The position numbers and the translations under genes were made by a program. This document shows, piece after piece, positions 10,811 to 20,859 of a stretch of 64,000 nt of DNA (its first letter is position 1; each line of letters begins with the position of its first letter). The stretch spans positions 333,517 through 397,516 of the forward strand of contig NZ_JH993793.1 of assembly GCF_000316115.1 (NCBI RefSeq). The letters run 5' to 3'. Origin of the DNA: Leptolyngbya sp. PCC 7375 (GTDB taxonomy: Bacteria > Cyanobacteriota > Cyanobacteriia > Phormidesmidales > Phormidesmidaceae). The notes beneath the pieces were generated by a model. The model saw only the letters and a program-made list of their open reading frames with translations. It made no database searches and had not been told where the DNA came from.

Positions 10811-11512
10811 ATGACCATAGAAGCCTCGTCCTCTTCTAATAGCACGATTAAACTTGAAGCCAGCTGGAAAGCGGTTTTAGAAGATGTGTTTGCCACTCCT
10901 TACATGCAGGAGCTGAAAAAATTCTTAAAGGCGGAAAAGGCCGCTGGCAAGATTATTTACCCCCGTGGCTCACTGATGTTCAATGCAATGGATAGCACAC
11001 CGTTTGACCAAGTCAAAGTTGTGATTCTTGGACAGGACCCGTATCATGGCCCCGGTCAGGCCCACGGCTTGAGCTTTTCCGTCCCGGAGGGCATTGCTCC
11101 GCCGCCTTCTCTGGTTAATATATTTAAAGAAATTGAGCAAGACCTGGGCATTAAACCTCCTCACCACGGCTGCCTGCAAAGCTGGGCAACGCAAGGCGTG
11201 TTACTGCTTAACAGCGTTCTCACAGTGGAACAACATAAAGCCGCCTCCCATCGGGGAAAAGGCTGGGAGCAATTTACAGATGCCATGATCACTAACCTAA
11301 ATCAGCAACGCGAAAATCTCGTTTTTCTGCTGTGGGGTAGCTATGCACAACAGAAAGGAAAATTTATTGATCGTGAACGGCATTTAGTGCTGACCTCACC
11401 TCACCCTTCGCCGCTCTCGGCGCACCGTGGTTTCTTTGGCAATCGGCACTTTTCAAAAGCCAATGAATATTTGCAAAAAAATAGCATTGCACCTATTTCA
11501 TGGTCGCTATAG
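10811..11512 (+). CDS. ung: Uracil-DNA glycosylase, family 1
   Basis: Removes uracil from DNA in base-excision repair. 233 residues. It has the catalytic water-activating motif [18 protein letters not shown] (about 75-92), [11 protein letters not shown], and the DNA-intercalating loop [21 protein letters not shown]. Length and motifs are standard. It converges on cbiG-cobJ with an 18-nt gap. Confidence 0.97.
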   Translation: MTIEASSSSNSTIKLEASWKAVLEDVFATPYMQELKKFLKAEKAAGKIIYPRGSLMFNAMDSTPFDQVKVVILGQDPYHGPGQAHGLSFSVPEGIAPPPSLVNIFKEIEQDLGIKPPHHGCLQSWATQGVLLLNSVLTVEQHKAASHRGKGWEQFTDAMITNLNQQRENLVFLLWGSYAQQKGKFIDRERHLVLTSPHPSPLSAHRGFFGNRHFSKANEYLQKNSIAPISWSL

Positions 11513-11530
11513 TCATTTGTTTACCGATTT

Positions 11531-13450
11531 CTAGACTTTGTAACCCCTGGGGGTAATCATGCGACCCTGATGCAAAAACGTGCGGGAATTGCCGATTAAC
11601 ACCACGGTGAGCATATCGATGGTGGTCACATCCACCTCCTTCAGGGTAAGACAGCGGACTGATTCTCCTGAACGGTAGAGAGAACGTGCGATCGCAACCG
11701 GTGTATCAACCGGACGATGTCGCCGCAAAATCTCTAACGCAATTTTAATCCCTTTGGTGCGGGTCTTCGAACGCGGATTGTACAACGCCACCACAAAGTC
11801 CCCCTGGGCAGCTGCCTCCAACCGCTTTTCGATCACGTCCCACGGCACCAGTAAATCCGAAAGCGAAATGGCACAAAAATCATGCATCAGGGGAGCCCCC
11901 ACCCGAGCCGCCACTGCCTGGAGTGCCGTAATTCCTGGAAAGGCTGAAACACCGGGTGTGTTGCCATCCCAATCTCGCTGCACCAGGCATTCCATCACCA
12001 GGCCCCCCATGCCATAAATGCCGCAGTCGCCGGAGGACACCATACCAACGGTTAATCCTTGCTGGGCCAGGGCAACGGCTCGCTCTGCCCGCTGCACTTC
12101 CTGGGTGATTTTGCTAGTCTCAATCATCTGGTTAGGATGGAATAGGGGCCGCAACAGGTCTAAATAAAGGCCATAGCCAATTACCACATCACAGTCCAAC
12201 AGAGCGGTACGGGCCGCTGCGGTGAGCTGGGCTAAAGAGCCAGGACCTGAGCCAATCAGATACAGGTGACCCGGTCGGGGATTGTATGCTTGGTCAGCGC
12301 GGGCCACGGCAATGGTGCAGGCCCCCTGCTGTTCACCTTTAAAGACTTGTTTCGTAACCACCAGTTCCTGACTATGGGCGGCCAGTAGGGCAGCGGCTTC
12401 AGCGACTGACGGTGTCCCCACCGCCTGGGTGACGATGTCTGAGGGATTGGGAACCGCTGGTTCTTGTAGTTGAGCAGCGCTGAACAAGTGCAGGGGCCAC
12501 TGATGCTGTTCTGTCAGGGTTTGGAAAGCGACTTCGTCTTGCTTGAGGTCAATGGAGGCGATGCCGGCGATGGATTGCCAGGCCAGGTTGCGATCGCGCA
12601 ACACCTGCCTAATACTCGCCTCAATTAACTCTGTCGAGGTCCCTCGCTCACAGCCCAGCCCCAGCCATAATGTGCGAGGATGCCAGCACACTTGAAGAGA
12701 TTTCGCTGGGTTTTGCCCTTCTAAATCCTGACTAGGGGGTAGCTGATCCGAAATCCACAGTTGCGGAGAGGCGGGTGATTTAGTATTTGAGGCCGCAGTC
12801 TCTTGATCTGCAAAATAAAAAGAAGAATCGTCAGGCAACAGCTGTCGCCATAGAGTCTCACCACAGGTTTGATGCACTGCGATCGCCTCGCGTTGTGCCA
12901 GCGCCGACGCCACCCCGGTCCAATCTCCCTCTCCACGCTGCCAACCATAGGGCTTACCCAACAGATCTACAGCCGGTAACTGTTGTCCTTCAGAGGCTGA
13001 CGTAATTACCGGTTCCGCTCCCAGTAGGGCAGCGCATTGTCGTGTTAGCGCATCAGCTCCCCCCTGGTGTCCCCCGCTAACGCTAACCACAAACGTACCA
13101 CTGTCATCAATGGCTACCACACCCGGATCTTGATGTTTATTGTTGAGCAGCGGGGCAATTAGCCGTACTACTGCCCCCACTGGCAGGAAAAATATTAGCT
13201 GTGTGGCGCGACCCCAGCAGTCTGCAACCACGGGAGCCAGGGAACCGCTGTAGTCGTGAATAACAAAACTAGCAGAAGACGACTCCACAGTAATTAGGGT
13301 ATCTTCCCTGGTCCAAAGTTCCAGGGGCTGCAGACCATCCCACAGCTGCAGAGCTTGCTGGCAACCTGCCTCCGTGGGAGCAATCATCACGATCTTGGAT
13401 TCGAGCTGTCTAGATTCAGACTTTGGAGAAGACTTAGAAGCGATAGTCAT
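11531..13450 (-). CDS. cobJ: CbiG / precorrin-3B C17-methyltransferase fusion (CbiG-CobJ)
   Basis: About 639 residues. The N-terminal half is CbiG (cobalt-precorrin-5A hydrolase): a start like VMIAPTEAGCQQALQL, VSGGHQGGADALTRQ in the middle, and LWLGLGCERGTSTELI with GIASIDLKQDE at its end. From about residue 400 it is the SAM methyltransferase CobJ/CbiH: LYLIGSGPGSLAQLT, VIGYGLYLDLL, VSSGDCGIYGMGGLV. Fusions of this kind are common in cyanobacteria. I start at ATG 13450; a TTG at 13462 is also in frame. The start lies inside the cobI end, so the three genes form one operon. Confidence 0.93.
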   Translation of the reverse strand: MTIASKSSPKSESRQLESKIVMIAPTEAGCQQALQLWDGLQPLELWTREDTLITVESSSASFVIHDYSGSLAPVVADCWGRATQLIFFLPVGAVVRLIAPLLNNKHQDPGVVAIDDSGTFVVSVSGGHQGGADALTRQCAALLGAEPVITSASEGQQLPAVDLLGKPYGWQRGEGDWTGVASALAQREAIAVHQTCGETLWRQLLPDDSSFYFADQETAASNTKSPASPQLWISDQLPPSQDLEGQNPAKSLQVCWHPRTLWLGLGCERGTSTELIEASIRQVLRDRNLAWQSIAGIASIDLKQDEVAFQTLTEQHQWPLHLFSAAQLQEPAVPNPSDIVTQAVGTPSVAEAAALLAAHSQELVVTKQVFKGEQQGACTIAVARADQAYNPRPGHLYLIGSGPGSLAQLTAAARTALLDCDVVIGYGLYLDLLRPLFHPNQMIETSKITQEVQRAERAVALAQQGLTVGMVSSGDCGIYGMGGLVMECLVQRDWDGNTPGVSAFPGITALQAVAARVGAPLMHDFCAISLSDLLVPWDVIEKRLEAAAQGDFVVALYNPRSKTRTKGIKIALEILRRHRPVDTPVAIARSLYRSGESVRCLTLKEVDVTTIDMLTVVLIGNSRTFLHQGRMITPRGYKV

Positions 13451-14183
13451 GGCGGCGCACAATCAAAATGGAAAAATAGGGTGGTTTATGGTCAGCCAGG
13501 TTCACCAGGCTAGGATATCGTTTCTCTTCTGGTGAACCCACCCGTTCCACCAGACTGGAGTGGTCTAGAAGGTCTGCTGCTTGCAGGATTTTCCATACCT
13601 GACCAAACACCGATGCCACTTTCATCAACACCACAACTTCAGCCCACTCCAGGGCATGGGTCAGTTCGCACACGTCATACAGGGCAGGCAGAATAGCAAT
13701 TTTCTCCGCGCCCAAAGACAGGGGCATATTGAGGGCGGCCATGGCGGCTAGGGGAGAACACACCCCCGGTACAGTGGTAATCTCTACGTCAGGGGCCAAA
13801 CGATGTACCGACTGGGCCACATAGCTAAAGGTGCTATATAGGCTGGCATCTCCCTCGGTAATAAACACCACATCCTGGCCTTGGGCTAACAAGGGTACTA
13901 GTTTCTCTCCTGCTGTAGTCCAGGCCTGTTGTAGCTGCACCGGATCGCGCACAAAGGGCAGATCTAGGGGCAAAATCGTTTGCTCGGGCCGCAGGTGAGA
14001 TTTGACAATGTTGTAGGCCATGCCGGGCTCTCCAGACCGGTTCTGGGGACAGGCCACCACATCCACGGCCTGTAAAATTCGCAGTCCTTTCAGGGTGAGC
14101 CATTCGTCATTCCCTGGACCAACGCTCACTCCCCACAACTTGCCCCAGGCAGAAGATTTTGTCAGTAAATCATTAGATATCAT
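13434..14183 (-). CDS. cobI: Precorrin-2 C20-methyltransferase
   Basis: Adds the C20 methyl group to precorrin-2 (or its cobalt form) using SAM. About 249 residues. It shows WGVSVGPGNDEWLTLKGLRILQ (SAM loop), VFITEGDASLYSTFSYV and ITTVPGVCSPLAAMAALNMPLS, all family signatures. ATG 14183 is chosen because AAGGAGAAGG lies just ahead; it overlaps the end of cobL by 11 nt. Confidence 0.94.
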   Translation of the reverse strand: MISNDLLTKSSAWGKLWGVSVGPGNDEWLTLKGLRILQAVDVVACPQNRSGEPGMAYNIVKSHLRPEQTILPLDLPFVRDPVQLQQAWTTAGEKLVPLLAQGQDVVFITEGDASLYSTFSYVAQSVHRLAPDVEITTVPGVCSPLAAMAALNMPLSLGAEKIAILPALYDVCELTHALEWAEVVVLMKVASVFGQVWKILQAADLLDHSSLVERVGSPEEKRYPSLVNLADHKPPYFSILIVRRHDYRF

Positions 14184-15468
14184 TGCCTTCTCCTTGATCT
14201 GAGCCTGCATCGGGTTGAGGGAATGGTCGAGAGGCTTGCAACAAAATCACAGGGTTTAAAGGAACAAAACGGGTGGCGGTGGCCAGGGTAGCTGAGCGGG
14301 CAATGTTGACTTGCAATAGCTGTACAATCCAGCCCTTATCTTGTAGTTGTTGCTTGGCTAGCATACAGGTTTCGAGGGTGGCAAAGTTGGCGACAATGAC
14401 ACCGTTCGGGCGGATGCGATCGCAACACACTTCCAAAATTTCCGATATCGCCTTCCCCCCACCGCCAATCATGATCCGATCCGGGGCTGGCAAAGAGTCC
14501 AGCGCCGCTGGCGCAATACCTCGGATAGGAGAAATGTGAGGCGTACCAAAGCGACGACAGTTTTTTTCGATTAAGGTCAGCCCAGCAGCCGTTTTCTCAA
14601 TGGCATAGATGTGGGCATCGGGCACCAGACGCGCAATCTCAATGGAGATGGAGCCGGTACCGGCTCCTATATCCCACACTGTGATATCTGGCTGTAATCG
14701 TAGTAGGGATAGGGACAGGGCACGGACTTCCTGTTTTGTAATCAACCCAGGCTGATCAGGAAAGGTGTGAAAGTCTTTATCGGCAATGCCAAAGAGGGGC
14801 TGGGGCAGTGCTGGTGTTAGGGGCTGTGCTTCTAGGACAACAACATTAGGACTTGGGAACGAACTGTCTATTGCTGCTTCTATAGAAATTGATTGGATAG
14901 TCTCCTCAGTAGCTCCGAGCTGGCTACATACGGTCATGTGATACTGCACAGGGGGATGTATATCTTGAATAAGCCAGGCAATTTCTCCTGGCGTATGGAC
15001 AAAATCGGTCAGAACTGCGAGGGGAGATTTTCCTTGTTTGAGGGCTTGCTCCAGGTGATCGGGCTGACGACCGTGGACACTGACGATGGTGGCCGACTGC
15101 CAGGGAATCCCTAGACGGTTAAAGGCTAATTGGATAGAGCTTACCTGGGGATAGAATCGGAGACATTGCCGGTCGAATTGTTGTGTTAGGAGGCGGCCTA
15201 GACCGTAGAAAAGTGGATCGCCGCTGGCTAGAACTACAACGGATTGTTGTTGAAGCATGTCGGCTATTTGGTCGATCCAGGCGACAATATTGCTACCTAA
15301 GGGCAGTTTACGAGCTGGATAATTAGCCACAGTTTGCAGATGGGCTTTGCTGCCTGCAATCACCTCAGCTTTTTTTAGACAGGCCAGGGCATCAGGGTTG
15401 AGGCTCTGGAGTCCATTTAGTCCTAAGCCGACGATATGCAGTAAGTTTTGAGGACAAGATTGCTTCAC
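14173..15468 (-). CDS. cobL: Precorrin-6Y C5,15-methyltransferase (CbiE-CbiT fusion)
   Basis: Bifunctional enzyme methylating C5 and C15 with decarboxylation. 431 residues. CbiE part: HIVGLGLNGLQSLNPDALACLKKAEVI, VVLASGDPLFYGLGRLL. CbiT part from about residue 240: DITVWDIGAGTGSISIEIARL (SAM-binding), PDRIMIGGGGKAISEIL. First gene of the cobL-cobI-cbiG/cobJ operon. Confidence 0.95.
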   Translation of the reverse strand: MKQSCPQNLLHIVGLGLNGLQSLNPDALACLKKAEVIAGSKAHLQTVANYPARKLPLGSNIVAWIDQIADMLQQQSVVVLASGDPLFYGLGRLLTQQFDRQCLRFYPQVSSIQLAFNRLGIPWQSATIVSVHGRQPDHLEQALKQGKSPLAVLTDFVHTPGEIAWLIQDIHPPVQYHMTVCSQLGATEETIQSISIEAAIDSSFPSPNVVVLEAQPLTPALPQPLFGIADKDFHTFPDQPGLITKQEVRALSLSLLRLQPDITVWDIGAGTGSISIEIARLVPDAHIYAIEKTAAGLTLIEKNCRRFGTPHISPIRGIAPAALDSLPAPDRIMIGGGGKAISEILEVCCDRIRPNGVIVANFATLETCMLAKQQLQDKGWIVQLLQVNIARSATLATATRFVPLNPVILLQASRPFPQPDAGSDQGEGNDI

Positions 15469-15867
15469 ACTTATGAGCTGTTAAACAAAAGAGAATTGCA
15501 TGGCTTGGGATAACCTGAACAATCGACCCCACCGTAACCTCAAACTTAGTGCGATTAGGAATATCCTAGTATGAGGGTTGTAGGGCGGCATCCCGCCATG
15601 CCCAGGGGGTGTGGGGAACTCGGAGGGACCCCACGCAGTTGGTTTTGCCGTTAGCCAACCACTCAGGATATCTCGGTTGATAAAGTTGACTAATTGCAAG
15701 AAGTGCTGCTCAGGGCTTTCCTCCCTGAAACCCTCCTATTCGTGGGGGCCTAAACTCCCACACCCCCCCCGACAGGGTAATCGCTAACAGCAATAATGCA
15801 GGTGTGGGTTGGGTTACGGCGGGGGCGATTGTATTTATCCTGCCCTAGTACCCGCAAGAAACTTAGA
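15469..15867. other. Intergenic region upstream of cobL with short GC palindromes
   Basis: About 400 bp without a supportable gene. It holds several GC-rich short palindromes (for example GGCGGCATCCCGCC near 15577 and a GTGGGG/CCCCAC hairpin near 15613-15636) and C-runs near 15768. I looked for a cobalamin riboswitch upstream of cobL and found no B12 box. A 72-codon minus frame here looks accidental. Confidence 0.5.
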
Positions 15868-15903
15868 GCATAAAAACCAATATTATGAACTTGGTTTTTA
15901 TGC
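15868..15903 (-). terminator. Stem-loop after cbiX
   Basis: Perfect 13-bp inverted repeat: GCATAAAAACCAA (15868-15880), 10-nt loop, TTGGTTTTTATGC (15891-15903). It starts 5 nt after the cbiX stop. On the minus strand the second arm carries a run of five T. This looks like a terminator or 3'-end stabiliser. Confidence 0.6.
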
Positions 15904-15907
15904 CCTT

Positions 15908-16888
15908 TTAGGGTACCTGCCAGGCCCGTTCATGGTAATCATCCACTTCGGGATAGAGGTCGGGAATGCCGTGGTATAGGGCTTGTCCTTCGGGGTGGTC
16001 GTGGCTATGGCCATGGGCGTGGTCATGACTGTGGTTATGACTGTGGCCGTGATCATGATGGTGATGATGACCGTGTCCCTGGGCGCTGATTGCTTGTCGA
16101 AACTTGCAGGTGTAGCAGTTCATGGAGACCTGGCCAGCCTGGGCTTCTTGCTCGCGATCGCGAATGAGCTCAAACAAAATCGGATCGGCACCAATCACGG
16201 ATAGGCTCTGCACGGCTATTTCAGGGTGAGTCGCCTGCTCTTGCTCAACAATGGTCTGAATCCGTTTTGCCAGTACCCCATCAAACAATAGGTGGGGGAT
16301 CACAATAATTCGTTTAGGATTCCAGGCTCGGGCGCGCTCAAAGCCTCGTTCCATACGAGGATGGGTAATGCCGGTAAAACAAACTTCCAGGTCATGGTAG
16401 CCGCTGCCTTCCCACAGCATCCGAGCCAGCTTATACACATCGCCATTGGCATCAGGGTCCGACGCGCCGCGACCGACAAACAGCAGTACGGTTTGTTCAC
16501 GGGGTACGGTGCTTTCTTTATCTGCCTGTTCTAGCCGTTTTTGCCACAGGTCTAACCAGCGTAGGGATACGCCAAAATGGCGACCATAGTTGAGCTTCAG
16601 TTGAGGGTGACGCTGGATAGCCCGATCCAGTTCATTGGTTACGTCAAACTTGCTGTGGCGGGCGGCAAATAGTAGCACCGGCAGTACGGTTAGCTCGTGA
16701 TAGCCCTGCTCAACACAGCTATCAATGCCTGCCTGGATCAGGGGATCCGTTAGCTCCAGAAAACAGGGAACCACGGGACGGCTAGGGTCATAGGTTTGAA
16801 ACGTATGGGCAAAATCAAGAAATGCCTGACGCCCATTAGCATCACGAGTGCCATGGCCCAAAAGTAAAAGAGGGTTAGATTGACTCAT
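15908..16888 (-). CDS. cbiX: Sirohydrochlorin cobaltochelatase with His-rich tail
   Basis: Inserts Co2+ into sirohydrochlorin, the early cobalt route of B12 synthesis. About 326 residues. Two CbiX/SirB repeats are visible: first [19 protein letters not shown] with a metal-binding His, and [16 protein letters not shown]; second [17 protein letters not shown] and [13 protein letters not shown]. Near the C-terminus are MNCYTCKFR and then a tract dominated by His-Asp, His-Gly and His-Ser (about 280-310), likely a metal store. ATG 16888 begins the family pattern; 49 further codons upstream are open but look non-coding. Confidence 0.93.
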   Translation of the reverse strand: MSQSNPLLLLGHGTRDANGRQAFLDFAHTFQTYDPSRPVVPCFLELTDPLIQAGIDSCVEQGYHELTVLPVLLFAARHSKFDVTNELDRAIQRHPQLKLNYGRHFGVSLRWLDLWQKRLEQADKESTVPREQTVLLFVGRGASDPDANGDVYKLARMLWEGSGYHDLEVCFTGITHPRMERGFERARAWNPKRIIVIPHLLFDGVLAKRIQTIVEQEQATHPEIAVQSLSVIGADPILFELIRDREQEAQAGQVSMNCYTCKFRQAISAQGHGHHHHHDHGHSHNHSHDHAHGHSHDHPEGQALYHGIPDLYPEVDDYHERAWQVP

Positions 16889-17132
16889 GTGGTTATCATG
16901 GCCTCTGGGCAATCCAGAGAGATAGAGGTCAGGGATTAACGTTAACATTTGTCGGCAGCCGAAGAAACATGGAATTCCCCCATGCCGATTTGCCTTATGC
17001 ACACTTTGATTTTTCGGAAAACTATAAACTCTCACCGTCTTCCAGGATCAAATGCTCCATAGGGAAGTGGCATGTTACGAGAAATGTTATGTAACTAAAG
17101 GTCCTTTAGCGTTTCAACATAGTTTTTACAGA

Positions 17133-18602
17133 ATGCCGATCCCCACCCTTGTTATTGCTGGAACCCACAGTGGTGTGGGTAAGACGTCTATCGCCATTGG
17201 TCTCATGCGGGCGTTTACCAATCAGGGTCTGCAGGTACAGCCTTTTAAGGTGGGACCCGATTTTATTGACCCCAGCCACCATCAGCGGGCGACGGGGCGG
17301 GTGTCCCATAATCTGGATGGCTGGATGCTAAATCAGGCTCAGAATCGTCAGATCTTTGATCAGGCTTGCCAGGGAGCTGATCTGGCCATTGTTGAAGGGG
17401 TGATGGGGCTGTTTGACGGCTACGGCGCGGAGTCTGAATCGGGGAGTACGGCGGAAATGGCTAAGTGGCTGGGGGCACCGGTGATTCTTGTGATCAACGC
17501 CCGCTCTTTGGCCCGCAGTGCAGCAGCCCTGATTTCAGGCTATAGCAACTTTGATCCAGACCTGACGGTGGCGGGGGTGATTTGTAACCAAATTGGCAGT
17601 GCGTCCCACCTGGATCGCATTTGTTCGGCGGTCAGCCAGACTGTGCAGGTGCCTATTCTGGGGGGGATTCCTCGCACTGAGCCCGTAAGGATTCCTGAAC
17701 GCCATCTAGGACTATGGCGGGCGACAGAGGGTGAGTTAGCTGAGACTGACTATCTGGATACTCTGGCAAAGCTGGTAACCGACAATCTGGATTTGGCAGA
17801 GTTAGTCAATATTGCCAACTCTCGCTCAGACCAACTCGTAGTACCCAGTCATCTAGAGATGAAAACCGATGCTCAACAATGCTTGACCCACTCTCCTAAG
17901 GTCCGCATTGGGATTGCCCAGGACCAGGCGTTTTGTTTTTACTATGCGGTCAACCTAAGTCTGCTGGAACAGGCAGGGGCAGAATTGATTCCTTTTTCTC
18001 CTCTAAAGGATTCTTTGCCTGAGAATTTGGATGGTCTTTATATTGGTGGGGGGTATCCTGAGCTGCATTCTAAACAACTGTCTGAGAATACGGGTATGCG
18101 GGATGCGATCGCAAACTTTTGCCGGTCAGGACGTCTGGTCTATGCAGAATGCGGTGGCCTGATGTATCTTTCCCAGGGATTGTTGGACGCTGAAAAACAA
18201 CGCTATCCCTTTGTCGGCATGCTTCCGTTTTGGACAACAATGGGACAACGGGTGAAGCTGGGCTATCGCCAGGTAAACATGGTGGGACCCTACGGTGGCT
18301 TCCCTAAACAGGGCACCATTCGCGGTCATCGGTTTCACTATTCAGACATTGTGGATGCTCAGGGTAATCTGCTGGAAATCACCCCAACGTCCCCTTCGAC
18401 TTCGCTCAGGGGACAATTTTCGCTCAGGGGACAATTTTCGCTCAGGGGACAATTAGAGTTTAATTACAAACTGCAAGGATGGAAGAACCATCAAACCTGG
18501 GAAGGTTATCAGGTCTATAATGTCCTGGCTAGTTACGTTCATTTACACTTCGGCAGTAATCCCACCTTTGCTCAACAGTTTGTTAAATGTTGTCGGCCAT
18601 AG
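17133..18602 (+). CDS. cobB: Cobyrinic acid a,c-diamide synthase
   Basis: Glutamine-dependent amidation of the a and c side chains of (cob)yrinate, called CobB or CbiA. About 489 residues. The N-terminal ATP site is AGTHSGVGKTSIAIGLMRAF; EGVMGLFDGYGAESESGSTAE follows. The C-terminal glutaminase domain has the nucleophile Cys in VYAECGGLMYL, and the ligand loop YIGGGYPELH. ATG 17133 gives the normal start. Residues about 424-441 are a perfect threefold SLRGQ(F/L) repeat, an expansion described separately. Divergent from cbiX. Confidence 0.93.
   Translation: MPIPTLVIAGTHSGVGKTSIAIGLMRAFTNQGLQVQPFKVGPDFIDPSHHQRATGRVSHNLDGWMLNQAQNRQIFDQACQGADLAIVEGVMGLFDGYGAESESGSTAEMAKWLGAPVILVINARSLARSAAALISGYSNFDPDLTVAGVICNQIGSASHLDRICSAVSQTVQVPILGGIPRTEPVRIPERHLGLWRATEGELAETDYLDTLAKLVTDNLDLAELVNIANSRSDQLVVPSHLEMKTDAQQCLTHSPKVRIGIAQDQAFCFYYAVNLSLLEQAGAELIPFSPLKDSLPENLDGLYIGGGYPELHSKQLSENTGMRDAIANFCRSGRLVYAECGGLMYLSQGLLDAEKQRYPFVGMLPFWTTMGQRVKLGYRQVNMVGPYGGFPKQGTIRGHRFHYSDIVDAQGNLLEITPTSPSTSLRGQFSLRGQFSLRGQLEFNYKLQGWKNHQTWEGYQVYNVLASYVHLHFGSNPTFAQQFVKCCRP
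18401..18454 (+). repeat. Three perfect 18-bp tandem repeats inside cobB/cbiA
   Basis: Unit TTCGCTCAGGGGACAATT repeated at 18401-18418, 18419-18436 and 18437-18454. It is fused to a palindrome (GTCCCC at 18389-18394 pairs with GGGGAC at 18409-18414). Multiples of three keep the frame, adding six residues per copy. Confidence 0.95.
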
Positions 18603-18733
18603 TCTTCAGAACTATCCTCGACAACATTAATGTCAGCTAACGTCTTTGAGCCTAGCGATGCGGTAAGAGCTTTCGAGTAAACGGTCATTTGATGATCTTC
18701 GTAACCCTAGAACCATCATGGTTGTACTTGTCT

Positions 18734-19507
18734 CTAATGCTGAGCCAAACGCCAAATCTGCTCTAACGCCACCGCTGCCCCTAGGGCAATCCGATACTCC
18801 ACCACAGACGACAACATCGTTTCACCCGGATTAATTTCTACCGTGGGAATACCATTTAACTGAGCTTGAACCAGGGGGGCAGCAATATACGGAAAAAGCC
18901 CCGACGTTCCTACCGCAAAGACAAGATCCCAGGCCGTGTCCTGAAACTGGTAAAGCGCTTGGATACCCCGTTCGGGTAACGCTTCACCAAAAAGGACAAC
19001 GGCAGGACGAATAATACCCTGGCAGGCTGGACAGATGGGAGGCAGAGGCACCTCTTGGCCATAGTCCGCCAGGAAGTCCTGGGCGGTGGTGACATAATCA
19101 CACTTGATGCAATAAAGCTCTGAAGCACGACCGTGAATTTCCACCAGGTTTTGACTGCCTGCTGAGCGATGAAACCCATCAATATTTTGGGTTAAGACCC
19201 AAGTGTTAGGCTTATGGCGCTCAATTTCCGCAATCACCTCATGCCCACGATTGTGGCAAGTATTGTGCAATGCCGCACCAATTTGCCAGAGGTATTTCCA
19301 GGTAATGTCGGGCTGCACCTGAAACATGGAGCCACTCAGGGCTTCTTCGATCGGAAAACCTTCTGCCGTCGTTTGCCCTTCGTATAGCCCACCGACTCCC
19401 CGGTAGGTGGGCAAACCCGAGTCAGCAGAGAGGCCTGCCCCCGTAATAAACAGAATCTGTTCGGCTTGGCTCAGACGCTCGGCAACGTCCTCAAGAATAG
19501 TATTCAT
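18734..19507 (-). CDS. NAD-dependent protein deacylase (sirtuin)
   Basis: Removes acyl groups from protein lysines using NAD+. About 257 residues. It shows ILFITGAGLSADSGLPTYRG (NAD site), VLTQNIDGFHRSAGS with the catalytic His region (VEIHG), and two zinc Cys pairs (CIKC and CPAC). ATG 19507 is the natural start; 24 extra codons upstream are open. In Salmonella the sirtuin is named CobB because it affects B12 metabolism; a link to the nearby cobalamin genes here is only positional. Confidence 0.92.
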   Translation of the reverse strand: MNTILEDVAERLSQAEQILFITGAGLSADSGLPTYRGVGGLYEGQTTAEGFPIEEALSGSMFQVQPDITWKYLWQIGAALHNTCHNRGHEVIAEIERHKPNTWVLTQNIDGFHRSAGSQNLVEIHGRASELYCIKCDYVTTAQDFLADYGQEVPLPPICPACQGIIRPAVVLFGEALPERGIQALYQFQDTAWDLVFAVGTSGLFPYIAAPLVQAQLNGIPTVEINPGETMLSSVVEYRIALGAAVALEQIWRLAQH

Positions 19508-19579
19508 AGTCTGGGTGTAGCATACAGGTAAGGTGTTGGGAACATCCAGGTTAGGGGCAATAACCCACGCCGGGTTCAA

Positions 19580-19768
19580 AACCCAGCGATAATCAAGGGC
19601 TGTCTGCTAAAGCGACAACTTGGCTGTGAAGCTCTGGATATAGAGCTTTTACCGATCACTCAACCCCTTTAGTGGGTCTTGATGCGATTAGCCGTGCGAC
19701 ATTGAGTCCACGGTGGACTAACGCTGCCTCGCCAGGTGCAAGATCTAAGGTCAACCTACTTAGTTTGG
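19580..19768. other. Short intergenic stretch
   Basis: Between the sirtuin and a pentapeptide gene. It contains a hairpin-like TCCACGGTGGA at about 19706-19716 and nothing else I can support. Confidence 0.3.
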
Positions 19769-20665
19769 TTAGTCCCATTGGTGTTGTCGAGCTTCATCGA
19801 CTATCCCTTGGGCCTCTTCGAGAGAAATATCATAGCGAGCGCTCAAAAGTTGGGGCATGCGATCGCAGGCGCGATTGGGATTCACATCTGGTTGCTTGGA
19901 ATAAGAAGGCAATGCAACATTACATAAAAACGGCGAAGGTTTCACCTCTAATTGAAGCGGTTCAAGATTTAGAACTTCTCGTAAATTTATAAAAAATAGC
20001 AAGGTCCCACTGAGGTTAGCCTCGCTGAGGTTGGCATCGCTGAGTAGGGTACAGTTGAGGTCGGCTCCGCTGAGGTTGACATATCTGAGGTCGGCCCCGC
20101 TGAGGTCAGAATATCTAAGGTCGGCCCCGCTGAGGTTAGCATACCTGAGGTCAGCATCACGGAGGTTGACCCCGCTGAGGTCGGCATTTATAAGGTCGGC
20201 CCCACTGAGGTTGGCCCCGTTAAGGTTGGCCCCGCTGAGGTCGGTACCACTGAGATTGGCCCCGCTGAGGTCAGCATCACGGAGGTTGGCCCCGCTGAGG
20301 TTGGCCCCGCTAAGGTTGGCACTTATAAAGTCGGCACCTATAAAGTCAGCCCCCCTAAGGTCAGCCCCCCTAAGGTCGGCTGCCTCTGCATTTCTATTAG
20401 TAATGCGGAAACGGAGCAGCAGGAAGACTCCACCGGCAACCGTCGCCATCGCCCCAATACCGCTGATGAGGGTTTTACGATGTGGGTGAGCAAGGGTGAC
20501 TCTTTCGTTGTGGGTTCGTCGACCGTCATCTGGCTGAGGTCGACGAACGGGGAGTAACCAAAGCCACCACACCATCCAGAGAAAGACTGGAGTGGCGATC
20601 GCTCCCATCACCCACCCCTGGTTGATGCTTATTTTTGGCGGCCACTGCTTGAATCGCCCTCGCAT
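19769..20665 (-). CDS. Membrane-anchored pentapeptide-repeat protein
   Basis: 298 residues. Two N-terminal hydrophobic helices (VMGAIATPVFLWMVWWLWLL and LISGIGAMATVAGGVFLLLRF) are followed by about 24 A(D/N)LxG-type pentapeptides (about 95-215) that should form a right-handed quadrilateral beta-helix. The end is a short helical tail (ARYDISLEEAQGIVDEARQHQWD). The repeat arrays have no known ligand; the role is unknown. It is unrelated in function, as far as can be seen, to the flanking cobalamin genes. Confidence 0.88.
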   Translation of the reverse strand: MRGRFKQWPPKISINQGWVMGAIATPVFLWMVWWLWLLPVRRPQPDDGRRTHNERVTLAHPHRKTLISGIGAMATVAGGVFLLLRFRITNRNAEAADLRGADLRGADFIGADFISANLSGANLSGANLRDADLSGANLSGTDLSGANLNGANLSGADLINADLSGVNLRDADLRYANLSGADLRYSDLSGADLRYVNLSGADLNCTLLSDANLSEANLSGTLLFFINLREVLNLEPLQLEVKPSPFLCNVALPSYSKQPDVNPNRACDRMPQLLSARYDISLEEAQGIVDEARQHQWD

Positions 20666-20859
20666 GCTTGAGACTCCCTCAATGTTGAGCCCATTATCGC
20701 TCCCCTCATTCGGGAACGCCCTAAATATTTATGCGCGCTTAACCACCCGATTCACTCCAAGGCGTATTCTGCCTTTTTTGTGCTTTTGAAACCAACGCGG
20801 GTTTAAGCCTCACAATCGACTGAGTGCAAGAGTTGATGGACCATAGCTCACCATCAGAC

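Noticed and set aside
15481-15699. 72-codon minus-strand frame upstream of cobL
   Set aside because: Composition reflects GC palindromes; no ribosome site, no recognisable domain, and no neighbours that overlap in operon fashion.
15469-17051. Second cobalamin riboswitch before cobL or cbiX
   Set aside because: No B12 box or CCACTG core on the right strand; only simple palindromes are present.
20031-20489. 152-codon plus-strand frame rich in Leu-Arg-Ser repeats
   Set aside because: It is the antisense of the pentapeptide array; the periodicity comes from the real gene on the other strand.
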